Positions 1-8,748 of a DNA stretch of 14,979 bases are shown piece by piece. The DNA lies in assembly GCA_024220525.1 (NCBI GenBank), contig JAMYWO010000145.1, forward strand, positions 1 through 14,979, in the 5' to 3' direction. Source of the DNA: Cochliopodium minus. Lineage: Eukaryota; Discosea; Himatismenida; Cochliopodiidae. A program made the position numbers and the translations under genes. The notes beneath the pieces were generated by a model, which saw nothing but the letters and a program-made list of their open reading frames with translations, had not been told where the DNA came from and did not search any database. Within the stretch, counting starts at the first letter, position 1, and every line of letters starts with the position of its first letter.

Positions 1-2427
1 AAATTTTTTTTTTGTTGATGAGAATAGAAAAGAATGGAAAAGAGAATGATCAAAGAAACCAAAACTGGTAAACCAATACATAATCCAATGATCAATCCCA
101 AAGATACTCCACTTCCACATCTTGATGTTGATGAAAGAGAAACAGAAAGACTATTTGGAAAATTATTCAATTGAGAATTGATTCTATCACATTTATTGTT
201 CTTATATTCAGGATTGATTGATAATTGTGAGTTTGAAATGTTTGGTTTGCTAGAACAAGTGTATGAAATAAGTTGATATGTAGAGTTTCCATTTGGTCTT
301 TCGTTTAAAACAAGTGATATTGAACCATTTATTTCAACACATCCACTCACATTCAATTTGCTTGTTGAATCGACAACTATTATCAATGATCCATTTGATG
401 TTGTTGAGAAGTTTCCTTGAATAAAAGTGGTTCCATTTACAATGACATCGATATTTGAGATAAAGTTATTTGATGTTTTATTCGAGAAAGTCCATGCCCA
501 TTGTGAAATAACAAACACACAGCTGATGTTAAATTGATTTGGATCTATTTTGATTGGATTTGTTGGACAGTTTTGACAGTTTTCAACTTGATAATAACAA
601 ACAGGGTTTATTTGAATTGAACAATTGCTTCCCAAATATCCTGTAGAACAAAGACAAGTATTTGGAGAAACACACTTTCCATTGTTGTTACAATTATTTA
701 GTGATGAGCAATTTGGAGCACTACAATTATTTCCTATCCATCCATAGTTACATAAACAAACATTTGGAGAAACACACTGTCCATTGTTGTTACAATTATT
801 CAATGATGAACAATCTGGAACACTGCAATTAGCTTCTAACCATCCACTTGAACAAAGACATTCATTTGGATCTTTACATTCTCCATGAGAATTACAATCA
901 TTCAGAGAAGAACAATTTGGAGATTTACAATCATTTCCTGACCATCCTGAAATACATTCACAACTATTTGGAGATGTACACAATCCATTTCCTGAACAAT
1001 TATTTTGTGGAGAGCAATCTGGAACATTGCAATCATTTCCAATCCAACCACCAAAACAACTACATTTTTCTGGAGCTGAACAAATACCATGTGAATTACA
1101 TTCATTTAAATTTGAACAATTTGCAAAACTACAATTATTTCCAAACCAACCTTCAAAACAAGTACACTCATTTGGATTTGAACAATTTCCGTTTGAATTA
1201 CAGTTATTCAATGAAGAACAATTTGGTGTGCCACAATCATTTCCCAACCACAATAAATTACATGAACACGTATTTGGAGAAACACATATACCATGAGGGT
1301 GGGATGTGTTACTATTACAATCATTTAATGAAGAACAATTTGCGACTGAACAATCGCTTTCATACCATCCACTAACACATGAACAAATATTTTGTCCAAT
1401 ACAACCTCCATTCCCATTACAATTATTCAGAGATGAGCAATCAGGGCACCCTATTGAGCAATTACAATCTCCGTACTTAAATGCTATTTAAAAGTTTTTA
1501 ATTAAATTTGTGAAATTTTAATTTTACCATATTCATTTAACAATCTATTCCCTCCCCAAATTAAATTTTGATCAAAATTTGAAATAATATTAGAAAAAAG
1601 ATCAGAACAGTTCAGTCCTAATAAAGATGAATTATCTACATTTATAATATTTGACCCAATAGCAGAGTAAACATTTGTACTATTATCAAAAAATACATTT
1701 TGAAATGAAACAGAATAGTTTGCAGATGAAACAAATGATCCTATTACATTACCTGTTGATGAACCACCGGAGAATATGAAAGACTTGGAATAAGAATTTC
1801 TAATTATCAGGCTTCTATTTCCTAAAATTTTTTTATTAAAACTTAAAAAATTTGTTAAAAAAAAACCATTAATAGTCAGAGAACCAATTAATCCACCCAA
1901 ACTGCTGCTTGCTGTTAAATTATTAGATTGACAATAAATATTTTCAATGACTAAATCATAATTAGTCATTGTTAACTGAGCCAGGGTTCCAACCTCACTT
2001 GGAGAAAGCACTGTTACACTTGGTCTTACGTATAAATTTGAAAGAAAAGAGGCATCTGCAATCACCCTTTCAGAAAAAATTTGTTAAAAATAAAATTAAA
2101 ACAAAAATTAATGAATTACCCAATCACTGCTCCAGCAGGATTTGAGGAAGCACTGACTGTCCCACAAACTATTCCAGCATTATTTAATGTTGAATTTGTA
2201 TTAATCCAACCTACAACTCCTTTTGAAAGATAAGACAAGAAAGTTACATAAAGAAATTGAAATTTTTTTTTCATTTAAAATTTACCTCCGACGGTCCTTC
2301 CTGTTGATTGAACCACAAATTTATTTGGATATTTTGGAAACCCCAAATTATGTCCATTCTTTAGAGATGAACCAAAGTCTAATTTTCCTGCCTTCATTNG
2401 ATCCCCAAATTGATTGAATTTGCTCAT
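1..2427 (-). CDS. GLUG-like / EGF-repeat single-pass membrane receptor (partial, at least 4 exons)
   Basis: Exons on the minus strand are 2427..2286, 2219..2120, 2066..1528 and 1483..1. The introns (66, 53 and 44 nt) all have GT-AG ends and keep the frame (phases 1, 2, 1). The N-terminal half has spaced Gly motifs (GGVVG, GAVIG, GGLIG, GNVIG) and ends in an 'IWGG' stretch, resembling GLUG-motif beta-helix adhesins. Eight EGF-like repeats of about 34 residues follow (pattern CSSLNxCNxxGxC...PNxCxCxxGWxGxxC), then an Asn-rich, probably glycosylated stem of about 200 residues, one hydrophobic helix (GVSLGLIIGLCIGLPVLVSL...) and a basic tail (SHQQKK). No stop is reached before the left edge. The first visible exon is preceded by an AG and opens with ATG (2427-2425), but no signal peptide is visible there, so an upstream exon is likely. 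Codon 2400-2398 contains an N. By inference it is an extracellular adhesion or recognition receptor; the ligand is unknown. Confidence 0.8.
600..1465 (-). repeat. Eight tandem EGF-like repeats (about 102-bp units)
   Basis: Read on the minus strand, this stretch encodes eight consecutive six-cysteine modules with a period of about 34 codons. Most start with 'P[DN]CSSLNxC' and end with 'GWxGxxC', the tenascin/teneurin-style EGF spacing. The second module is longer because of a short insertion (NTSHPH). The two modules nearest the membrane, around 763-803 and 661-701, share about 40 bases with a single mismatch, which points to a recent unit duplication. The open plus-strand frames across this area are antisense shadows of the repeats. 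Confidence 0.85.
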
Positions 2428-2472
2428 CTTTTAGAAATATAAAAAAATAATTTTAATAATTAAAATCTCTTG

Positions 2473-2575
2473 CATCCAGGATACCCAGCAGGTACATTTG
2501 ATTAAAAATGAAGAAAGATAATTTGATTTAAAACAATAATACTTTATCAAATTTTCCTGCTGGGCATCCTGGATG
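2473..2575. repeat. Imperfect inverted repeat (hairpin), 20-bp core arms
   Basis: The left arm at 2473-2492 (catccaggatacccagcagg) and the right arm at 2556-2575 are reverse complements with 19 of 20 matches. Pairing continues weakly inward through an 'atttgat' block, giving arms of about 30 bp around an AT-rich loop of about 40 bp. The arms are much richer in G+C than their surroundings. No coding function is evident. It could be the foldback of a small non-autonomous element, a structured RNA, or part of the 5' region of the receptor gene. Confidence 0.7.
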
Positions 2576-2916
2576 TTGGAATTTAGTATAGATATATGAT
2601 AATCTATTATAAATTTGATATTTATACCTATATTCCAGATTCAATGATCCAAAAATAATATAAACAACAGAATTTTTTTTTATTTTATATTTTCTCAAAA
2701 AAAAATAGTAAGAGGAGCTTTAGTTTCATTATCCTGATAATTTTTCTCTTTGTTTTTCATTTCAATGTTTGCGCCAAAATTTAAAAAATAAAAAATTGAA
2801 CTTATCACAAATCAAAAATTTTTTAAAATTATTTTCAAAACATAAATTTTGATGGACCTAGACCTTAAGTTTATAATATCTCCCAACCAAATTGTTCTAC
2901 TTTCTCTACTACAATC

Positions 2917-2934
2917 GGGTACATATATGTACCC
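2917..2934. repeat. Perfect 18-bp palindrome
   Basis: GGGTACATATATGTACCC is its own reverse complement. CAAT lies just outside on the left and ATTG just outside on the right, so symmetry extends imperfectly further. It sits in AT-rich spacer, away from any gene I can support. Possible roles are a dimeric protein-binding site or a small hairpin; neither is demonstrated. Confidence 0.7.
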
Positions 2935-3190
2935 ACATTGAAAAAACACAAATTTAAACTACCATTTTCAATCATAAATATTATAAATTTTTCAGTGAAA
3001 TAATAATTTTTAGAAAGAAAATTAACCAAGGAAAAAAGCCTTTTTTTATAAAGTTTGAAATAATCTTCGATTCATTTTTTTAGAATTTAATAGCAATTTT
3101 CCCATTTATGCTGGGATGGAAAAAGTTAATTTGATAAATTGATGACTTTCAGAGAAATAATAAATTCAATTTATTTTTAATCACAAAGAT

Positions 3191-4960
3191 TTATTTGATT
3201 TTATCTAAATATCTTTCTGGTTTCTCTTCATCAGAATCGTCAGAATCAGAACTAGAAGAAGAATTACTATTCATTGATCCAGACAAAGTGTAAATATCTG
3301 AATAAAAAGGGTCTTTATTTGGGACCAAAAACACTTGTTTCAAAATCAACAACAAAACGGGTTTAGGAACATTCAATTTTGAATTTTTAAGGCACAAAAA
3401 CAAAGAGAAAAGATTATTTTGAATGAAAGAAGGGAAGAACTTGAAGTTTTCAAACACAAAAATTTTATCGTTGTCGTATTGCTCGAAAAGTTGCTCGAAA
3501 ATTCCTTTTTCGTGAATTAAAGCATATCCTTTCAATGGTTTTACTGCGGGTCTTCTTCTTTTTGTCTATTAATAGAGTATTAAATTTAAAATAAATTGAA
3601 TTTTAAAATTAATATCATAATAAAATTAAAAAAAAAGATGATTTGAAAAAAAAATTCAAGAAAAACAAACATATTTCATTTCTCTGTTTGGATTTGCTCC
3701 ATAAAAAAAGAGCATTTTCAAGGGGAACGGCATTTTCATGTCTACACAAGTCATCATTAATTTGTCAATGTAATCTTCCTCAGTATATTTGGAAGGCTCC
3801 ATTTGATCTAGCAACAATTTAAATGTTCTGAACATTTCTTTTTCGTCAAAGTTTTCTTTTCCTAGTAAAAAATAAAAATTCTAAAAAAAAATTTGAAATT
3901 AAAAATTCAAACAAAAAAATAGAAATTTAAAGTTTATATTTGAAAAGATCAAATGTCTTTTTTCGTTTTCATTTTTTGTTTTTATATTTTTTTTTCTTTA
4001 TACTTCTTGTTTCTCCAGAGTCAGAATCGTAACTCTTAAGGTAAGCTCCCAAACAATGCATTGTTATTATTGAGTTCCCCTTGTTCGCCTTTGTTCCCTT
4101 TTCCAATACTTCTTTGATAATTTTGTATGAATTTGTTGTATTATGGCACAAACTTTTGAAAGGATTTCTTTTCGAAATTTAAAAAAAAAATTTAAGAAAA
4201 GATTGTTTTGATTTATGAACAATCCAAAATAGTTTAAAGCTTATTTAATTTTTGATTTTTAAAAAAATTTGTGCAAATTTACAACTTAGTTACTAAAGTT
4301 AATAAATTTTAAAAAAATTTAAATTTTTTCCTTTTATTTTTTAAATAAATTTTAAAAAAATTTAAATTTTTTCCTTTTATTTTTAAAATAATTTTTATTA
4401 ACATTAATTTTTTTACCCTCCATTATTGTCCGTCTTGGTGATGTCACATCCTATTTCAAAAAGATAATCTATCATGTTCATATCTAATTTGTGAGTACTC
4501 AGTGCGAAATAAAAGGCTCCATGTCCTAAATCAACAAAAATTGATTTTATTTTAAATTCAATTTCATTAATTCTCTGAAATTTTATAAAAAGCATTTTTA
4601 AAATTTCATAAATGAAAATAGATAAATTATTGATGAGATAAGATGCATTTGGTTATCATTTTTATTGTAGGAATTTATTTTTGAAAATTGATGTTATTTT
4701 TTTTTTTATACCAGTTCCATCAGTGACATTTTTATCCATTCCTTTATTTATTGCATCTTTCACTTTTGATAATTTATTATCCCTGATTACTTGAAGAAAT
4801 TGTGATAAAAATTTCAGAAAATATATGAGAGGATGAAAGAATCTTTACATTCCAAAAATTTGACTTCAATTCCCTAACATTGAAAATAAAAATAAACAAA
4901 AAATAAGGGAGAAAATTTTTTTGCTTTATTTTTAGATGATCCAGGTTTGGAATTTCCCAT
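3191..4960 (-). CDS. Ankyrin-repeat-like protein with C-terminal box and acidic Ser tail (7 exons)
   Basis: Minus-strand exons are 4960..4898, 4873..4849, 4789..4712, 4525..4417, 4167..4004, 3861..3671 and 3565..3191 (TAA stop). They sum to 1005 nt, 335 codons including the stop. From the third exon on, every GT-AG junction restores ankyrin-type sequence: 'LELIRDNKLSKVKDAINKG', 'HGAFYFALS...MIDYLFEIG', then 'NNGGNPFKSLCHN', which spans the 249-nt intron. The chosen start gives MGNSK, a possible N-myristoylation signal. The first intron would be only 24 nt with GT; a GC-AG alternative of about 52 nt is also in frame, so the N-terminus is uncertain. Residues about 252-290 (FFPSF...LFLCL...VPKPVLLLILKQVF) match the C-terminal box of the neighbouring large ankyrin gene. 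A Ser/Asp-rich tail (about 308-324) looks like a casein-kinase-2 target. It is probably an intracellular adaptor; the partner is unknown. Confidence 0.72.
4301..4386. repeat. Direct tandem duplication, 43 bp x 2, inside an intron
   Basis: Two adjacent AT-rich 43-bp units (4301-4343 and 4344-4386), each aataaatttt-A7-tttaaattttttcctttta..., differ only at their ends. They lie within the 249-nt intron 4416..4168 of the smaller ankyrin-like gene and help explain why it is the longest intron of that gene. This looks like slippage or unequal exchange with no sign of function. Confidence 0.8.
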
Positions 4961-5030
4961 ATTGGATCAATTTTTTTATTTCATTTGAATTAATTTTAAT
5001 ATTTATTTGTTGAAGAAAAATAAATAAATT

Positions 5031-8000
5031 TTATTTATATGTGCTTTGCAAATCAATCTCGAACGCAACATCCATCGAGTAGTCAGGAGAAGTAGCAAAC
5101 TGAAAGATTCGAACAACAAGTGGTTTGGGAAAAATATGTTGGAGGTTCTTCTTGACCAATCTCAAACAGAGAAGAAAAATGAAAACTTTGCACTTAAAAA
5201 GCTCGGGGAAAAAAGAATGTGAAGAATAATCCCAATGGGTACCCACAAGATACTTTTCAAAAATATCTTTGAGATCTTTATTTCCACCAGATTTGGAGTT
5301 CTTGAACAAGATGTCGGTTTGAGAAAGCAAGAGGTACAACAAATGTTTGTTGTCAACTTTGATCTTTTCGACAAATTTGCTCTCATCGTTCAAAGAAGCT
5401 TTGCTGTCGAGCAAAAAAGTCAAGAAAGATAACTCTGGAGTTTTTTTTCTGGAACAAAAAGAAGCGATGGGAGAAAGTTTTGTTTCGTTCTTCAAGTTCA
5501 AATCGACTTTACTTTCGATCAAATAGGTGACAATTTCTTTGTCGAAAACGTTCTTTTTGAGAAAAGAATGGAGAAGGTTGTCTCCTTTGGAGGAGACGCA
5601 AAGCACATCACATTTGTTGTCAACATAGTACTTGATTGTGTCAAGGTCAATGTTTTGGATCTTTCTGGAGGCACATTTCCAAAACAAAACATCTTGATTG
5701 AAAATGTTCTTTAGACTCAAGTCCATTTTCAACTCGACTAAAAACTTGGTTACTTCAAAATTGGACTCAGGCGAAGCCTTTAATTCAAAAAACAAGGCAG
5801 TATAGCCAATCCTATTTTGTTGGTTGATGTTGTCAGTTCTATCAGCCAAATATTTTAGAGTTCTCAAAGAAACGTAGGAGTTCTTAGAAGCCAAATGAAG
5901 AGGCAAGCACTCATCACAAAATTCACTTTCATTGACACTATTCCCATTCTCAACCAGGTATAATACCAGCTCATTTATGGACACATTTCTTTGAGAACTT
6001 AACGCCAAGTGCAAAGGGGTCTCATCTTTATTCGAGCTCTGGGCGTTGATCTTGCTTTCGATGAAATGTTTCACAACAGGCAGGCAGTTTTTGTCATTAT
6101 ATTCACAAGCCAAGTGAAGCAAAGATTTTCCTTTTTGTGTAATGTGATCAATGTCAGCTTTGTTATCAACCAGACACCTGATCAAATTTACGTCCAACTT
6201 TCTGGGTTTCTCACGTCTAGCCTGTTTCTTAAAGCAGGACACCAAGGTATTTGTCAAATCTTCAACCGAACTGTTTTTTACTAAGTACTCTTTCAATTCA
6301 AATCTAAAGATATCCCCCAAACACACATTCTTTATTAGAGTGGATTTACCTTCTTTTTCTATGTATTTGTTTTCAAAAATAACCCTCAAAGTCTCAAGAT
6401 TTAAGTGGGAGTTTAAATAAAGAAAAGAAGATGGTTGTAGATCCAAGGAGGCTTTGTTTTCAATGAGATATTGTACCAAATCTGTCTTGAGGTTTTTGTG
6501 TTGTAAAAGGGTGTTCAGAGATTCTTCTTCATTAATTATGGCTTTGTTTTCGACAAACAATTTGATCAGTTCGAGATTTGCGCTTTCGTTTTTACATAAA
6601 TGCGAAAAAGGAGATTTCCCTGAAGTTTTTTCAGTGAACGAAGCTTTTTTATCCAGTAAGTACGTGATCATTTCATTTTCTAATGGTTCTTTTTGCAAAA
6701 AGGTCGACAAAAGAGTATTTGTGTGCTCTTTGAAATTTTCCAAGATAAAATCCACAATGTCCTTCGAAATAAATAGATTGATGCTCAAATTATACAAGAA
6801 AAAATCGAATGACTCAAAAGAAAACGTTTCTCTAATTTCACAGACGTACTTGACCATCTCCAGAGTTACTTTTTCGTTGCTGGCTATGTACTCGAGAGGA
6901 GTTTTCCTACTTGAATCTGACTTTGCCCATTCAGAAGGGGTTTTTTCATGCATGAATTTCAATACTTCAAGGCTAATATTTTTGGTGAAACAAACAAGAT
7001 GTAACAAACTGTAGTTTTTGATCAATATTTCATCAACTTTCAACTCTCCATAGAAATGTTTTATAATATGAGGATCTAAGAGCGGCTTCATCGGAGTTTT
7101 GATATAACGACCATTGTTATAAAGGATATTATCAATTATTGTATAACCGTTCTTGTAATTCAAATCAGTTTTGTTTTCAACAAAGAATTTGAGCATCTCA
7201 AGGTCCAAGCTCTCATTATCACACAACAGTTCGCCAAGTTTATCGTGTTGCGTAAAAACAGACTTGTCTACCCCCAACATCTTTATCATGTCAAGACTCA
7301 TGTTTCCCATTGAAGCTCTGAAAAGAAGAGGACTGTTGCCAAATTTGTCGTTTAGATCTAAGTGCTCCTTTATAGCCAACTTCCTCATTACATTCTCTCC
7401 TATTTTCTGGTTCAAACAAGCCAACAACAAAGGGGTTTCACTTCTCTTGTTTGCAATTAGCTTACATTTGTGTTGCTCAAGTAAGTAATCGATTATTTCA
7501 TCATCTATGCTCTCGTTTTGGCAGCAGTAATGTATTAAATTATCTCCAAATTTGTTTTCGTTGTGAACATCGCTTTTGCATTCGATCAAATACTTCACCA
7601 TCTCTAATGTCACCGCCCTGTTTCTGCAAAGAAGTTGGAGTGCTGTGTTTTCGCTTGTGTTCCTCTTTCCCACATCTACTTTTTCTTCAAGCATGTATTT
7701 TAGTGCCTCCAGTGTTACATTTTCATTTTTGCAAAGATTATCCATGATCCTGGCATTTCCCTGCTCCTTTGATATCATGTTCTCTTCGATGAGAATCTTG
7801 AGTATATCAAATTTGAATTTTTTGTGATTTGCATAGAGATGTGCTGGCAGATTTCCCTTTTTATCCATTACATCCAATTCGCTCTTGCTTTCTACCATAT
7901 GCTTTATCATTTCCAATTTTATATTATTATTAGAAGATGCCAAATGTATTGGCAATTCTTTATCAACATTTTCTACATTCAAATCACTCTTTTTCTCTAT

Positions 8001-8285
8001 CATATATTCCAAAATGTTCAATTTTATGTTGATATTCCTCCCAAGATTATGCATTGGTATCTCGTTTTTCTTATTTTTGGCATTTAGATTCGCCTTATTT
8101 TCTATAAAATACTTGATTCCTTCTATATTCACCCTTTTATTCTGGCAGAAATAATAGAGGGGTGTATTTCCCTTTGAATCCAACGAATTGATATCTATCT
8201 TGGAAATTTCTATGTGCGATTTGAATTTATCAAAATTGAAATCAATGTTTTTGCATTCATTATGAACAATTTCTTTAATTTTCAT
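5031..8285 (-). CDS. Large intronless ankyrin-repeat protein (1084 aa)
   Basis: One uninterrupted frame runs from ATG (8285-8283) to TAA. It is a chain of more than 20 degenerate ankyrin repeats, each about 36-38 residues: 'GxTPLHxxCxN', a short spacer such as 'NVTLE' or 'NISLE', then '[MV]KYLIENKADLN'. The spacer between the two helices is the hallmark of this subtype. No signal peptide or membrane segment is seen, so a cytosolic or nuclear scaffold is expected. Residues about 1025-1063 (SFFPELFKCK...IFPKPLVVRIFQFA) form a non-ankyrin box shared with the downstream gene and resembling F-box/SOCS-type helices, hinting at a ubiquitin-ligase adaptor; this is inference. The stop is only 70 bp from the start of the smaller ankyrin-like gene. 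A pyrimidine-rich (CTTTCTT) repeat directly precedes the ATG. It is notable for having no intron while its neighbours are intron-dense. Confidence 0.92.
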   Translation of the reverse strand: MKIKEIVHNECKNIDFNFDKFKSHIEISKIDINSLDSKGNTPLYYFCQNKRVNIEGIKYFIENKANLNAKNKKNEIPMHNLGRNINIKLNILEYMIEKKSDLNVENVDKELPIHLASSNNNIKLEMIKHMVESKSELDVMDKKGNLPAHLYANHKKFKFDILKILIEENMISKEQGNARIMDNLCKNENVTLEALKYMLEEKVDVGKRNTSENTALQLLCRNRAVTLEMVKYLIECKSDVHNENKFGDNLIHYCCQNESIDDEIIDYLLEQHKCKLIANKRSETPLLLACLNQKIGENVMRKLAIKEHLDLNDKFGNSPLLFRASMGNMSLDMIKMLGVDKSVFTQHDKLGELLCDNESLDLEMLKFFVENKTDLNYKNGYTIIDNILYNNGRYIKTPMKPLLDPHIIKHFYGELKVDEILIKNYSLLHLVCFTKNISLEVLKFMHEKTPSEWAKSDSSRKTPLEYIASNEKVTLEMVKYVCEIRETFSFESFDFFLYNLSINLFISKDIVDFILENFKEHTNTLLSTFLQKEPLENEMITYLLDKKASFTEKTSGKSPFSHLCKNESANLELIKLFVENKAIINEEESLNTLLQHKNLKTDLVQYLIENKASLDLQPSSFLYLNSHLNLETLRVIFENKYIEKEGKSTLIKNVCLGDIFRFELKEYLVKNSSVEDLTNTLVSCFKKQARREKPRKLDVNLIRCLVDNKADIDHITQKGKSLLHLACEYNDKNCLPVVKHFIESKINAQSSNKDETPLHLALSSQRNVSINELVLYLVENGNSVNESEFCDECLPLHLASKNSYVSLRTLKYLADRTDNINQQNRIGYTALFFELKASPESNFEVTKFLVELKMDLSLKNIFNQDVLFWKCASRKIQNIDLDTIKYYVDNKCDVLCVSSKGDNLLHSFLKKNVFDKEIVTYLIESKVDLNLKNETKLSPIASFCSRKKTPELSFLTFLLDSKASLNDESKFVEKIKVDNKHLLYLLLSQTDILFKNSKSGGNKDLKDIFEKYLVGTHWDYSSHSFFPELFKCKVFIFLLCLRLVKKNLQHIFPKPLVVRIFQFATSPDYSMDVAFEIDLQSTYK

Positions 8286-8398
8286 AGAAAGAAGAAAGAA
8301 GAAAGATTTTTTTTTTATTATTTAATTTGAATAATCTTTGATATTTCTTTAAATAAAAAGGGTCGAATTTAAGATATAATCAAACAACAATGATAATT
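8286..8398. other. 5' flank of the large ankyrin gene, AT-rich spacer
   Basis: Immediately upstream of the ankyrin ATG, 8287-8304 reads as GAAAGAA-type repeats on the plus strand (CTTTCTT on the coding strand), followed by a T10 run. This pyrimidine-rich leader is probably the promoter/5'UTR of the ankyrin gene. I see no TATA-like or other defined element I would commit to. Confidence 0.4.
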
Positions 8399-8587
8399 TT
8401 ATTTATTTCTTGAATCATCTTCTGGGTTTCCGTGTATTTGTGGATTTGGTTGAGGAGGAATAATATTAGGCCTTATATTTGGCCTTATTGAACACTGCAT
8501 TTGTGGATTTGGTAGAAGAGGATTTATTTCTGGTCTTTCATTTGGGCAGATATCGCATTGCATTATGATTGGTACGTTTTTGTCCAT
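8399..8587 (-). CDS. Possible small Pro/Asn-rich protein with a duplicated 21-residue unit
   Basis: A 62-codon frame with an ATG start and TAA stop encodes two consecutive, clearly related 21-residue units, MQCDICPNERPEINPLLPN-PQ and MQCSIRPNIRPNIIPPQPN-PQ, followed by a diverged remnant (IHGNPEDDSRNK). The unit duplication and its Cys/Pro composition argue against random AT-rich sequence. I recognise no family, and no signal peptide, membrane segment or intron is visible. It could be a real small protein, a terminal exon, or a fragment of a repeat protein. It sits head-to-head with the macroglobulin gene, with 161 bp between the two starts. Confidence 0.4.
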   Translation of the reverse strand: MDKNVPIIMQCDICPNERPEINPLLPNPQMQCSIRPNIRPNIIPPQPNPQIHGNPEDDSRNK

Positions 8588-8748
8588 TTTTTTTTTTAAA
8601 TCAAAAAATTAAAAGCTTTAAAATTTAAGAAGAAAACATTTTATGGGTTTGAGTATTCAAATTTTAAGATTTGATAGCTTTTTGTTTAAAAGCTTTCATT
8701 ATTTTCAAAATTGAAAAAATATGTTCAAAAAAAAAAAAAAAAAAAAAA
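8588..8748. other. Upstream region of the macroglobulin gene, ending in a 23-A run
   Basis: This spacer between two divergent starts ends in an uninterrupted A run (8727-8749) whose last base is the A of the macroglobulin ATG. A-rich leaders are common before start codons in AT-rich amoebae. A second ATG at 8721 is out of frame by two bases as written; a homopolymer length error would put it in frame. No signal-peptide exon is visible here. Confidence 0.5.

Larger units (their letters stand above)
2428..3190. other. AT-rich intergenic spacer
   Basis: This spacer lies between the visible 5' end of the EGF receptor gene and the 3' end of the next minus-strand gene. I see no coding exon I can support. 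An unseen first exon (signal peptide) of the receptor could lie here; a 21-codon minus-strand ATG frame starting at 2760 is too short and too low in complexity to call. The spacer holds a long inverted repeat (2473-2575) and an 18-bp palindrome (2917-2934), both listed separately. The rest is A/T runs. Confidence 0.6.

Noticed and set aside
600-1465. Regular ~102-bp repeats considered as a CRISPR-like array
   Set aside because: The period is 34 codons, the units diverge at codon level, and the repeats encode EGF modules; no spacer/repeat structure exists.
848-1491. Open plus-strand frames of up to 175 codons across the left end
   Set aside because: They are antisense to the EGF array; the minus frame has the cysteine pattern and a membrane helix, while the plus frames are Asn/His/Tyr-rich repeats of the same DNA.
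2223-2417. Plus-strand 64-codon frame
   Set aside because: It overlaps two exons and an intron of the minus-strand receptor gene, where the GLUG-like sequence splices in frame.
3095-3120. Short 'cccagca' match to the arms of the inverted repeat
   Set aside because: Only seven bases are shared, which is expected by chance.
6009-8154. Plus-strand frames of 83-186 codons inside the large ankyrin gene
   Set aside because: They lie wholly antisense to a long, clearly conserved ankyrin reading frame and show no recognisable domain.
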